Origin: Flavobacteriales bacterium
GTDB lineage: Bacteria > Bacteroidota > Bacteroidia > Flavobacteriales_F > PHOS-HE28
Length of the DNA: 19,182 nucleotides
Direction of reading: 5' to 3'
NCBI GenBank assembly: GCA_016703005.1
Contig: JADJCX010000023.1
Coordinates: 1-19,182 of the forward strand
Shown piece by piece: positions 1 through 8,064 of this stretch. Under the pieces are notes generated by a model that had not been told where the DNA came from, searched no databases, and saw nothing but the letters and a program-made list of their open reading frames with translations. Made by a program: the position numbers and the translations under genes. Every line of letters starts with the position of its first letter. Positions within the stretch are counted from its first letter, which is position 1.

Positions 1-2387
1 GCACAGGTATAGACCCGGCTCACAGTTTCGCGGAAGTAGAAGTCGAGGCTGTCTGTTGTGCCGAACTGCCCGGTGCCGCGCGGGTAGAGGCTGTCGTCCG
101 TGAAGAAGTAGATCTGGTTGGCGTTGGGGTTGGCATCGGGCAGTCGCTCTAGTTGGATCGTGTATGCGGAGTCGCGCAACACCTGTGGGTGCATGGTGCC
201 GAGGATGTCCACGATGGAAACGTTGGCCGGCACGGTGATGGTGTCGGCAGCGATGATGGTGTCGCCCAGCCCGGTGCCGGAGCGTAGCGTAACGCCGTAG
301 CTGATGGGGCCGTTGGTGCCGTAGAGCGAAACGTTGAACTGCTCCAAGCGCCCGCTGAAGGCGGGGGTGAAGCTTTGCCAGATGAGGTGCCCACCTGCCC
401 CTTCGCCTGTCGCCCGCACGCCGGAGACGTAGCTGCCGAGGCCCGTGGCCTGGTCGAGGAAGGCGATGGTGTCCAGCACACCTTCAAGGAAGTAGTTGGC
501 CACGTGGTTGCCGAGGCCGAGCGCGGCGGCGTTGAGCAGGCTGTCGCGCACACCGTTGATGGTGATGTACCCACCGGGCGGATCGCCTTGCAGCACGAAG
601 GGTGCGGCCTCGAAGCAGATCGGCGCGTCAAGTGCCGGGATGCTGAGCGCGGCGGGCAGCGTTACCGTGATGGTGGATCCGGTTGTATCGGTGCAGCCGA
701 ACGCGGAGTTGATATAGTGCAAGGCATGCGCGCCCACGCCGAGCAAGGCGGGAACAAAGGCGCTGGTGTCCACGCCGTCGATCCAGATGTTGGCATCGGG
801 TGAAGCGCTGTTATCGCCGAAGAGCCAGACGGTGTCCACTTCGGTGATGCAATAGGCATCGGCCAGGTTCAGCATGTAGTGGGGCGGCACCTGGTAGAGC
901 GCGTAGTAGCGGATGGCCGTCTGGCACGGCGGCAGGGCATGCACCCACGTACGGAAGGCGGCATCGCGGAACGCACCGGTGTTGCTGCTGCCGCGGTTGT
1001 AATCGAAGTAGGTCCAGCCCGCACCGAAGCTGGTGACCTGCGTGAAGGCATGGTCGGCCACCAGTTCCACCGTGTACACTGCATTGCTCACCATGGGCAC
1101 GATGTCCGCCACGGCGAACGAAAGCCATGACGTGTCGGGGATGGCGGGCGCAGCGAGCGTGGTCTCGTGCAGCAGCACCACACCTGCGCCTTGTCCGCTG
1201 TACACGCGCAGGCGGAAGTTGTTGGAGGCGCTGTCGTGCAGCAGGAAGTCCACTTGCGTAAGGCGGCCATCGGCACCGGCGCGGATGGTTTGCACCAAGC
1301 TGTCCAATACGGTGTAGGTATAGGTATAGCTGCCGTACTGGTCATAGAGGGTGTAGCTCTGGTCGATGAACGCGATGCTGTCCTGCGGCGGTGTGGCGGG
1401 TGTCCACGTCACGTAGTATTCGCCGGGTGTGTTGGGCGCATTGTTCAAAGTGTTGCCGCTCACCAGCGGACCATCGAAACTGCCGGGCGTGGGCGTTGCC
1501 GAAAGCGTGATGGGCCCCGCGTTGTGGCATTGCCGCGTGTCGAACGGCGTGATAGCGACGGGCTGCGCGCTCCGGTGCAGATCGGTCTTCACATTGTCCA
1601 GCACGTACTGCATCACCTGCGCCTGGCCTTGCGTGAAGGTGCTGAGCACGCAGGGCGCGTAGCTCATGATGTTGGTGGTGCTCGGCGTGTAGGCATCGCC
1701 GTTCGCATCCGTAAGCGTGCCGATATAGTTGCAGGTGCCGTATTCGATCATGCCGGCTTGCCCGAGGTTGGGATCGGCGGGCGTATCGCAGATGAAGTCG
1801 CCCGCAGTGGTGCAGTTGCTGCCGTCCACCAGCTCTGCACCGAAGATGGCGTCGTGCGTGTGCATGAGGCCGAGCGCGTGGGCCACTTCGTGTGCGGCGA
1901 TCTGCGCACTGCCCGAGCCGCGCAGGTAAACGATGTCGCCCATTTGGAAGCCGCCGAGGCTGTTGGGCAGGAAGCTGGAATAGACCAGCGTGAGGTAGCC
2001 GGGCTCGTAGTAGGGGTTGAGGGCCGTGGGATCGAAGTTCCACAGCGCGTAAAGCGCATCGTTGTCCACCACCTGCACAGGCCCGCACAGCTCGAACTGG
2101 ATGCCGGTGTTGTTCAGCGCGAAGAGGTCGTTCATACCATCGAGGTCGCGCTGCACGATGCTGCCGGTGCTGGCATCGCCGCCGGGCCCCACTTGCGAAC
2201 CGATGATGACCTTCAGCTTCACGTAGCGCGTGCCGCCACGGGGCGCGTAGCCCTGCGCCGCTTGGATAATAGCGGGGGAAACGGAGCCGGTGCTTTGGCA
2301 CCACGGTGCGTCCCCTTGGGCCGACACTACACAAGGAAGCAACAGGGCCGAAAGGACAGCGGCCGAAAAGAGGAGGTGGAAGCGCAT
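1..2387 (-). CDS. Secreted M43 (pappalysin-type) zinc metalloprotease, C-terminus beyond the window
   Basis: The minus-strand frame is open from the ATG at 2387 to the window edge (795 codons), so the C-terminus is missing. Residues 1 to about 24 form a signal peptide (MRFHLLFSAAVLSALLLP, then VVSAQ). The extended metzincin zinc site HEVAHALGLMH lies at residues 166-176 and gives three His ligands and the catalytic Glu. A CDTPADP stretch follows, and then the Met-turn NIMSY with Met at 241. This order is typical of family M43, and the region before it (about 45-130) fits the M43 N-terminal fold. The rest, about residues 260-795, looks like stacked beta-sandwich domains, one resembling an Ig/HYR-like module. 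Such proteins usually end in a T9SS sorting domain, but that part is not visible here. The inferred role is extracellular proteolysis; the substrate is unknown. The gene diverges from the one at 2522. Confidence 0.88.
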   Translation of the reverse strand, partial: MRFHLLFSAAVLSALLLPCVVSAQGDAPWCQSTGSVSPAIIQAAQGYAPRGGTRYVKLKVIIGSQVGPGGDASTGSIVQRDLDGMNDLFALNNTGIQFELCGPVQVVDNDALYALWNFDPTALNPYYEPGYLTLVYSSFLPNSLGGFQMGDIVYLRGSGSAQIAAHEVAHALGLMHTHDAIFGAELVDGSNCTTAGDFICDTPADPNLGQAGMIEYGTCNYIGTLTDANGDAYTPSTTNIMSYAPCVLSTFTQGQAQVMQYVLDNVKTDLHRSAQPVAITPFDTRQCHNAGPITLSATPTPGSFDGPLVSGNTLNNAPNTPGEYYVTWTPATPPQDSIAFIDQSYTLYDQYGSYTYTYTVLDSLVQTIRAGADGRLTQVDFLLHDSASNNFRLRVYSGQGAGVVLLHETTLAAPAIPDTSWLSFAVADIVPMVSNAVYTVELVADHAFTQVTSFGAGWTYFDYNRGSSNTGAFRDAAFRTWVHALPPCQTAIRYYALYQVPPHYMLNLADAYCITEVDTVWLFGDNSASPDANIWIDGVDTSAFVPALLGVGAHALHYINSAFGCTDTTGSTITVTLPAALSIPALDAPICFEAAPFVLQGDPPGGYITINGVRDSLLNAAALGLGNHVANYFLEGVLDTIAFLDQATGLGSYVSGVRATGEGAGGHLIWQSFTPAFSGRLEQFNVSLYGTNGPISYGVTLRSGTGLGDTIIAADTITVPANVSIVDILGTMHPQVLRDSAYTIQLERLPDANPNANQIYFFTDDSLYPRGTGQFGTTDSLDFYFRETVSRVYTC

Positions 2388-2521
2388 GGGTTCAGGGAGA
2401 TGGCTCGGTGACGGGTGGTAAGGTGCGGAGGTTGCCGGGGCCGGGCCGGCAAAAGCCGGAGGTCTCGGTGCAGCCTTCCCCCCAAACCCTTGCCCCCTCC
2501 GCTGCGTATGCATGGGTCACC

Positions 2522-4309
2522 ATGTTCGCAACCGCAACCCCGCGTACCAAGCGCCTCTTCATCGTCCTAACGGCGTTGGTTTTTGTACACGTTACCCAGG
2601 CCCAGACGGCCGGGCCCAACAGCGCTGGCGCCGGGGCCAACGATGGGGGCGTGGGCGCCAATGCATGGAGCAGCCCGGGCAACATCGTAACCAGCAACGA
2701 TACCTACGCGGCCGTTTCCGCCAAGGGCATCAGCCACTACCTGGTCGCTACCAACTTCGGGTTCGCGCTGCCCACGAACGTGGCGGTGGTGGGCATACAA
2801 GCGGAGGTGGAGCGCAGCACCAATGCGTCGCAGCACGTTGCACTGCTCGATGGCTGGAGCACGGGCCTCACCAAGAGCGTGAGCGCGGGCACCAACCGCT
2901 GTTTGCTGGTGGCGTACGCACAAGAGAACGGACAGAACAGCCGCGATATCACGGGCATCACCTACGGAGGTCGCGCCATGACGCAAGTGGCCGAGCAAGT
3001 GGCCGGCAGCGTTGGTGGTTTCAACGCCCGTGTGGAAGTGTGGGCCCTCCTGGAAGCGGAATTGGTGCTGGCGAGCGGCACCTCGATCGTGCCCACCTAC
3101 GCGGCCTACACGCCGGTGGAATACTGCGAGGCGTACAGCAGCGCCACCTTCCAGCACGTGGACCAGATCGCGTTGGTGAGCAACCAGCAGGCCACCGGGT
3201 CGGCCACGGGCAGCAACCCGCATCAGCTGGCCACGCCGCTGGCCGTGCTGGCCGGTAGCATGGCGGTGAACATCGTTACGAGCGGCAACAACACCACGCC
3301 GGGTATAACGGATGGCGGCACCAACACTTACATGATCAACAACGGTTTCACCGAGGGCACCGATCTGTACTTCGCCAACACTGCTGTGGCACCCACCAGC
3401 GGCGCGTGCTTGCAAACCGCCCATAAAGCCATTGCCACCGACGGCACCGAGCAGCCCGCCTGCACCTTCAACGGCAGCGTGAACCGCTGGATGATGGTGG
3501 GCCTTACGCTGCAACGCGCCCGGGAGCTGGACCACAGGGTGCGGATCATCAAGGGCGGTGTTATCGGCGCCACCGATCTATCGAGCCCCAACGCATGGCC
3601 CACCAGCGATGCCTATACGAGCTACGGCAACGCGGCTTACCTCTGGGACGAGAGCTGGACGGTGGCGGATGTCAACGCGGCTGACTTCGGTATGGCGCTG
3701 AGCGCCTTCGTGCAGAACGGTGAAGCGCGCGTGGACCACATGCGCATCACCATCACCTATGCCGTGCCGCTGCCCGTGGAACTGGTGGCCTTCCGCGCCG
3801 AGCAGGACGGCGAGGACGTGCGCCTGGATTGGGCCACGGCCAGCGAGCGCGACAACGATCACTTCGTGGTGCAACGCAGCAACGATGGACAGACCTTCAC
3901 GGACATCGGCCAGGTCGCCGGCGTGGGCAACTCGCAGCTGACGGTGTTCTACGGCATGCAGGATGAACAACCACTGGCCGGCACCGCCTATTACCGCTTG
4001 GTGCAAGTGAATACCGACGGCACGCAGACGTACTCGTTCGTGGTTTCGGTAACGATGCCCACGGGCGGCTCAGTGGTGTACCCGAACCCCACCAACGACG
4101 GCACGCTTACCGTGTACGACGGCGCGGCGAAGAGCCTCGGCGTACACATCTACGACAACAAGATGCAGTTGCTGCGCCAGGTGACGGTGGGCAGCGGCGA
4201 CCCCACTGAACTGCTGAACGATCTCGCCGACGGCACCTATACGATCGTAGTGAACAACGGGGAGGAGATGAAGACTTCGCGGGTGGTGAAGGTGACCAGG
4301 GAGAGGTAG
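2522..4309 (+). CDS. T9SS-sorted secreted multidomain protein with a nested domain
   Basis: This protein has 595 residues. I chose the ATG at 2522, not upstream in-frame starts, because it directly begins a signal peptide (MFATATPRTKRLFIVLTALV, ending VTQAQ). Residues about 25-115 and 335-415 look like two halves of one beta-sandwich domain of the type ending 'YGNAAYLWDESWT...FGMAL'. Between them, about 119-333, sits a separate domain beginning AGTNRCLLVAY with the ITYGGRAM pattern. Residues about 417-510 form the fibronectin-like module that often precedes the sorting signal in Bacteroidota (LPVELVAF, DWATASERDNDHF). The C-terminus, about 515-595, is a T9SS type A sorting domain with the YPNPT motif at 520-524. 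The protein is therefore expected to cross the outer membrane through the type IX system and be anchored or released. No catalytic motif is visible; an adhesin or scaffold role is only a guess. The divergent protease gene starts 134 bases away. Confidence 0.85.
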   Translation: MFATATPRTKRLFIVLTALVFVHVTQAQTAGPNSAGAGANDGGVGANAWSSPGNIVTSNDTYAAVSAKGISHYLVATNFGFALPTNVAVVGIQAEVERSTNASQHVALLDGWSTGLTKSVSAGTNRCLLVAYAQENGQNSRDITGITYGGRAMTQVAEQVAGSVGGFNARVEVWALLEAELVLASGTSIVPTYAAYTPVEYCEAYSSATFQHVDQIALVSNQQATGSATGSNPHQLATPLAVLAGSMAVNIVTSGNNTTPGITDGGTNTYMINNGFTEGTDLYFANTAVAPTSGACLQTAHKAIATDGTEQPACTFNGSVNRWMMVGLTLQRARELDHRVRIIKGGVIGATDLSSPNAWPTSDAYTSYGNAAYLWDESWTVADVNAADFGMALSAFVQNGEARVDHMRITITYAVPLPVELVAFRAEQDGEDVRLDWATASERDNDHFVVQRSNDGQTFTDIGQVAGVGNSQLTVFYGMQDEQPLAGTAYYRLVQVNTDGTQTYSFVVSVTMPTGGSVVYPNPTNDGTLTVYDGAAKSLGVHIYDNKMQLLRQVTVGSGDPTELLNDLADGTYTIVVNNGEEMKTSRVVKVTRER

Positions 4310-4425
4310 GGTCGCCATCGCGAGGCTTGGTAACGTAGCGGCCCACCCGCTATAACCAACGTTCTATTGCGCCGCCCTCCTTGGCCGGACAACTTGCGCA
4401 CGGCTCCGGCCAACGGGCCAGCACC

Positions 4426-5382
4426 ATGCGCACATCCTTTCTCCTCGGCTTTGTCCTGCTGCATGTCGCGGGCAACGTGGTCCGCTCGCAATCCCTTGCA
4501 CCACGCGCTGTGGTGCCCGCCGGTGGGGCGGGAGCGGGGGGTGGCACAACCCTGAGCTGGACGTTGGGCCAGCCGGCCAGCGCCACGTTCGCCGATGGCA
4601 ATGCCGTGGCGACAGCAGGTGTGCAACAGCCCGAGGGTGTGCTGCTGTCGTTGAACATCGCGGCATTGTTGGATGGTCCGTACGATGCTGTTACCGACCT
4701 GATGCACGACAGCCTGCGGGTGCTGGGTCTGCTCCCGGTGGTGGAGCCGTTCACGGCCATGGGTCATCCGCCCGTCGGTTTGCAAGGCGCATCGCAATTG
4801 CAGGTGCCCGCCCTGCTCAACAGCGGCGCCGACGCCATTGTCGATTGGGTGTTCGTGGAACTGCGCGGCGCCGACGATGCCGGTCGCATCGATGCGGCCC
4901 GTGCGGGCTTGGTGCAGCGCGATGGCGACGTGGTGGACATGGACGGCAGTTCGGCGTTGCGCATCACCGCGTTGCCCGGCAGCTATCGCATCGCATTGCG
5001 CCACCGCAACCATCTGCCCGTGTGTTCACAAGCGGCAGTAGCACTCGGCACCGGCGCCAACACCTTCGACCTCACCACCGGTAGCCACGCGTTGCATGTA
5101 CCTGCAGCGCAAGTGCAGCGTGACGGTCGCCACCTGCTGTGGCAAGGCGACGTGAACGGCGATGCCACCGTGAAGTACACCGGCACCGCCAACGATCGCG
5201 ATCCCGTGCTGCTGGCCATCGGCGGCACCGTGCCTACGAATACCGCGATCGGTTACCTGCCCACTGACGTGAACCTGGACGGCACCGTGAAATACACGGG
5301 AGCCCGCAACGACCGCGACCCCATCCTGCTCACCGTCGGCGGCACCGTACCCACTGCTGTTCGCACCCAACCGCTTCCCTGA
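4426..5382 (+). CDS. Secreted protein with two dockerin-like calcium-binding repeats
   Basis: This protein has 318 residues. The ATG at 4426 opens a signal peptide (MRTSFLLGFVLLHVAGNVVR); an in-frame TTG at 4381 only adds 15 non-signal residues. An early LSWTLGQP...GVQQPEG segment resembles the 'SWTIGE...GFHQP' start common in exported Bacteroidota proteins. The centre carries a conserved block: LDGPYD, LRVLGLLP, then AIVDWVFVELR, QRDGDVVDMDG and ALRHRNHLPV. The C-terminal part has two similar 12-residue-plus units, starting at residues 242 (DVNGDATVKYTG) and 281 (DVNLDGTVKYTG), each followed by NDRDP and an IGG or VGG turn. The Asp/Asn spacing suggests dockerin-like or EF-hand-like calcium binding. 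No T9SS sorting domain follows. It probably helps form an extracellular scaffold, but the function is unproven. The next gene starts 13 bases downstream, suggesting one transcript. Confidence 0.8.
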   Translation: MRTSFLLGFVLLHVAGNVVRSQSLAPRAVVPAGGAGAGGGTTLSWTLGQPASATFADGNAVATAGVQQPEGVLLSLNIAALLDGPYDAVTDLMHDSLRVLGLLPVVEPFTAMGHPPVGLQGASQLQVPALLNSGADAIVDWVFVELRGADDAGRIDAARAGLVQRDGDVVDMDGSSALRITALPGSYRIALRHRNHLPVCSQAAVALGTGANTFDLTTGSHALHVPAAQVQRDGRHLLWQGDVNGDATVKYTGTANDRDPVLLAIGGTVPTNTAIGYLPTDVNLDGTVKYTGARNDRDPILLTVGGTVPTAVRTQPLP

Positions 5383-5395
5383 ACCCCCAACGCTC

Positions 5396-5941
5396 ATGCG
5401 CTTCCATTCGTTCCTTCTATCATTCGTGCTCTGCGGCGCTCTCGCCGCGCAAGTGCCGCAGGCCTTCGACTTCCAAGCCGTGGCCCGCGATGCCAGCGGC
5501 AACGTGCTGAGCGCGCAACCCGTGAGCGTGCGCCTAACGGTGCACAGCGGCACGGCCGGTGGTGCCATCGTCTACCAGGAAACACATGCAGTGAGCACCA
5601 ACGCCTTCGGCTTGTTCAGCGTGGCCGTAGGGGAGGGGAGCACCGTGCAAGGTGTCTTCGCCGATGTGGGCTGGGGCAGTGCGTCGCACTTCCTGCAAGT
5701 GGAATTGGATGCGAGCGGTGGCAGCAATTACCTGGACATGGGCACCACGCAATTGCTCAGCGTGCCCTACGCCTTGCACGCTGGCGGAGTGGATTGCGCC
5801 TCGGTGAGTCTGTTGGGCGATACACTGAAGCAGGCGAACGGATGCTACGTGATCATACCCGGCGTGAGCGCCGCGAACGGCGGCTGCCTCGATGTGGACA
5901 ACGACGGCTTCTATAACAATGCGGGGTTGTCCTCCCCTTGA
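5396..5941 (+). CDS. N-terminal part of a frame-broken MopE-type repeat protein
   Basis: As read, this frame gives 181 residues and stops shortly after a G run. It begins with a signal peptide (MRFHSFLLSFVLCGALAAQV). Next comes a Bacteroidota N-terminal domain with the hallmarks FDFQAVARDASGN, VYQETH, TNAFGLFSVAVGEG and MGTTQLLSVPYALHA, about residues 20-130. This domain is often found on cell-surface fibre-like or repeat proteins. A linker then leads into the first metal-binding repeat, VDNDGFYNNAG, where the frame ends in LSSP. Removing one G from the GGGG run at 5923-5926 joins it directly to CPPLDCNDADALVNPGATELC in the next frame. I therefore read this and the following entry as one gene. 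Whether the extra G is real or a sequence error cannot be told here. Confidence 0.8.
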   Translation: MRFHSFLLSFVLCGALAAQVPQAFDFQAVARDASGNVLSAQPVSVRLTVHSGTAGGAIVYQETHAVSTNAFGLFSVAVGEGSTVQGVFADVGWGSASHFLQVELDASGGSNYLDMGTTQLLSVPYALHAGGVDCASVSLLGDTLKQANGCYVIIPGVSAANGGCLDVDNDGFYNNAGLSSP

Positions 5942-8036
5942 TTGCAACGACGCCGATGCACTGGTGAACCCCGGTGCCACGGAACTCTGCGGCAACGGAA
6001 CGGACGATGATTGCGATGGCACGCCGGACAACAACACCGACCCTGGCGCCTTTGTGCTGTTCTACATTGATTCGGATGGCGACGGCTTCGGCGATGCCGC
6101 CATCAGCAACAGTGCCTGCGCACAACCAGCGGGCTATGTGGCCAACGACAACGATTGCGACGACACCGACCCGAACATCTTCCCCGGCCAGAACTGCAGC
6201 GCGGTCTGCAGTGCTGCCGAGTCCGCTTGGGTGAACGCCAACTTCGCGGACTACCGCGATGCGCTGATGAACGCGTTCAGCAATTGCCTCTTCGAGAACG
6301 ACCCTGCGTTGTGCATCCAGAACGAATTGGAGGGGGCCGGCTTCCCGCTCAGTGCCGAATGCAACGCCTGTGGTGTAACGTGGGCGACGTGTGTGCGGGC
6401 CAACTGTCTCATAGCATGTGTGCAAGGGCAGGCGGCGTGCGAAGCGTGCATGAACACTGCTGGATGCAACGCCGGGTTGATGCTGTGTTTCGGCCTCACC
6501 GATGCCGATGCGGATGGTTGGCCTGCTGGCTCGGACTGCAGCGATACGAACGCGGCCATCCACCCCCAGGCACCGGAGCTGTGCGATGGCGTGGACAACG
6601 ATTGCGACGGGCAGATCGACGAGGGTAACGTGTGCTGTCCGGACAACGATGCCGATGGCTTCACCACGTGCGCCGGCGACTGCGACGACAGCGACTCCCA
6701 GGTAAGCCCGGATGCCACGGAGGTGTGCGATGGCATCGACAACAATTGCGATGGGCAGGTGGATGAGGGTGGTGTGTGCGTGTGCGCGCCCGCAGGCACA
6801 CCCTGCGATGATGGCAATGCCTGCACGGTGAACGACACGGAGGATGGTGCGTGCAACTGCATCAGCGGAACGAACGCACCGGTCGGAACGGTATGCGATG
6901 ACGGCGATCCGAACACGAGCAACGATGTCTGCAACGGAACGGGCATCTGCATCGGCACACCCTGCACCGACAACGATGCCGACGGATTCACCACCTGCCA
7001 AGGCGATTGCAACGACAACAACCTCAACATCAATCCCGCGCGACCGGAACTTTGCAACGGCGTGGACGATGATTGTGATGGTCAGGTGGACGAAGGTTGT
7101 GCGCCTGAAACGTGCAACGGCATCGACGACGATGGCGACGGCCTCACCGATGCCGCCGACCCCAGCTTGGTCCTGGTGCCATGCGAGAATCAGATCGGCG
7201 TGTGCAGTGGCACACAGAAAACCGCCAACCTGTGCGTAGGTGGCATATGGCTCACATGTGCTGCTTCGGATTACGCCATCGGTTCGCCGGTCTACGAGAC
7301 CACCGAGACCACTTGCGATACCCAGGACAACGACTGCGATGGGCAGGTGGATGAGGACAATGTGTGCGACCCGTGCTCCGGTCCCAACGTTTGCAACATC
7401 AGCGGCCAGTGTTTCACCAGCGGCCAGGCGAACCCCGTCGCGTACTGCCAGGTGTGTAACCCGCTCCAATCCACCACGAGCTGGTCGTTCCGACCGTTCG
7501 GAACGGTGTGCATCCAAGGCACGGACTGCACGTTCAGCTCCGTATGTGACGGCTTGGGGCAGTGCGGTCCGTTGCTGAACAGACCCGCTGGAACGGCTTG
7601 TGATGATGGCAACCCGAACACCAGCAACGATATGTGCAACGGAACGGGCATCTGCATCGGCACGCCCTGCACCGACAACGATGCCTCACCAATAACCAAC
7701 ACCTGCCACCCGGGGCTGTGGAAGTCTGCGATGGCGTGGACAACAACTGCAACGGTTCCGTGGACGATGGGGTGCCCGGGGGCGTTGCCGCTGGCGCTGC
7801 ACCCCGTTCCCGGAGGGTTGGGCCAGGCCCAGGCGCTGGCCGTGCCATGTGGTGCAGATCGCAGGTTCGGGCCATGGGGTGCGGGTGGCCCGCAGCCGTC
7901 TCGTCTTCAGGTCAGCAATGCCGCATCGGACGTGTGGCGGTTCGGGGACAACTCGGGTCGGTGGCGCCACACGCTCCTCGTTCGGGGCCCGCCCCGGCTC
8001 GTGCCCCCCAGACACGGTCGGTGGTCCACAGCGTAG
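5892..8036 (+). CDS. Cys-rich MopE-type metal-binding repeat region (C-terminal part of the 5396 gene)
   Basis: Real coding in this frame starts at the junction near 5927; the ATG at 5892 is out-of-frame overlap with the N-terminal part. The region carries repeats of the type D.D.DGF...DCDD.D....P.A.E.CDG.DNDCDG..DEG, seen for example at about 6480-6630, 6640-6780 and 6965-7105. This is the putative metal-binding motif of MopE-like proteins. A Cys-rich insert without repeats (13 Cys, about 6193-6495) interrupts the array. Cys-rich linkers with CDDGNACT-like patterns follow at 6790-6960 and 7370-7685. Just after 7685 the frame is lost: the next repeat (PPGAVEVCDGVDNNCNGSVDDG, about 7711-7776) is in another frame. 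The residues this frame encodes after 7685 are therefore not credible protein. The family is thought to bind metal ions, copper in MopE itself; the metal here is unknown. Confidence 0.78.
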   Translation: MWTTTASITMRGCPPLDCNDADALVNPGATELCGNGTDDDCDGTPDNNTDPGAFVLFYIDSDGDGFGDAAISNSACAQPAGYVANDNDCDDTDPNIFPGQNCSAVCSAAESAWVNANFADYRDALMNAFSNCLFENDPALCIQNELEGAGFPLSAECNACGVTWATCVRANCLIACVQGQAACEACMNTAGCNAGLMLCFGLTDADADGWPAGSDCSDTNAAIHPQAPELCDGVDNDCDGQIDEGNVCCPDNDADGFTTCAGDCDDSDSQVSPDATEVCDGIDNNCDGQVDEGGVCVCAPAGTPCDDGNACTVNDTEDGACNCISGTNAPVGTVCDDGDPNTSNDVCNGTGICIGTPCTDNDADGFTTCQGDCNDNNLNINPARPELCNGVDDDCDGQVDEGCAPETCNGIDDDGDGLTDAADPSLVLVPCENQIGVCSGTQKTANLCVGGIWLTCAASDYAIGSPVYETTETTCDTQDNDCDGQVDEDNVCDPCSGPNVCNISGQCFTSGQANPVAYCQVCNPLQSTTSWSFRPFGTVCIQGTDCTFSSVCDGLGQCGPLLNRPAGTACDDGNPNTSNDMCNGTGICIGTPCTDNDASPITNTCHPGLWKSAMAWTTTATVPWTMGCPGALPLALHPVPGGLGQAQALAVPCGADRRFGPWGAGGPQPSRLQVSNAASDVWRFGDNSGRWRHTLLVRGPPRLVPPRHGRWSTA
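6885..6980 (+). repeat. 96-bp direct repeat, copy 1, inside the MopE-type gene
   Basis: This stretch encodes GTVCDDGDPNTSNDVCNG and the following TGICIGTPCTDNDA. It is closely matched by 7590-7685, with only scattered differences. Its 3' end runs normally into a full metal-binding repeat (DADGFTTCQGDCNDNN). Confidence 0.8.
7590..7685 (+). repeat. 96-bp direct repeat, copy 2, ending at a frame break
   Basis: This copy encodes GTACDDGNPNTSNDMCNG and TGICIGTPCTDNDA. After it, five bases (TCACC) stand where copy 1 has 36 bases. The two sequences then align again at AATAACCAA versus AACAACCTC. The net loss of 31 bases shifts the frame. Confidence 0.8.
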
Positions 8037-8064
8037 CTGTTCGTTACAGTCGTGCGTTCGCCGC
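7786..8064. other. GC-rich stretch without a supportable gene
   Basis: This stretch lies between the last recognisable MopE-type repeat and the convergent gene ending at 8065. All three plus frames and the minus frames stay open for long distances because the DNA is GC-rich. None gives a recognisable domain, signal or sorting motif. One plus frame reads VWRFGDNSG, which resembles the core of a PKD domain, but nothing around it supports that fold. It may be the damaged 3' end of the MopE-type gene. Confidence 0.5.

Noticed and set aside
1167..2411. Plus-strand open frame (414 codons) opposite the protease
   Set aside because: The minus strand encodes a zinc site and a Met-turn in one unbroken frame. 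The plus frame is low-complexity and has no recognisable motif.
2567..3535. Minus-strand open frame (322 codons) opposite the T9SS protein
   Set aside because: The plus strand shows a signal peptide and a sorting domain in one frame. The minus frame has no support.
5853..7517. Long minus-strand open frame (554 codons) opposite the MopE-type gene
   Set aside because: The plus strand carries clear repeated metal-binding motifs. The minus frame is rich in repeated Val/Ala/Ile segments that simply mirror those repeats, and it has no domain.
5890..7780. Regularly spaced repeats considered as a CRISPR array
   Set aside because: The repeats are protein-coding, of unequal length and divergent, and encode the MopE-type metal-binding motif.
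7900..7960. PKD-like VWRFGDNSG in a plus frame
   Set aside because: Only the core words match. No flanking beta-strand pattern fits PKD, and the frame upstream is already broken.
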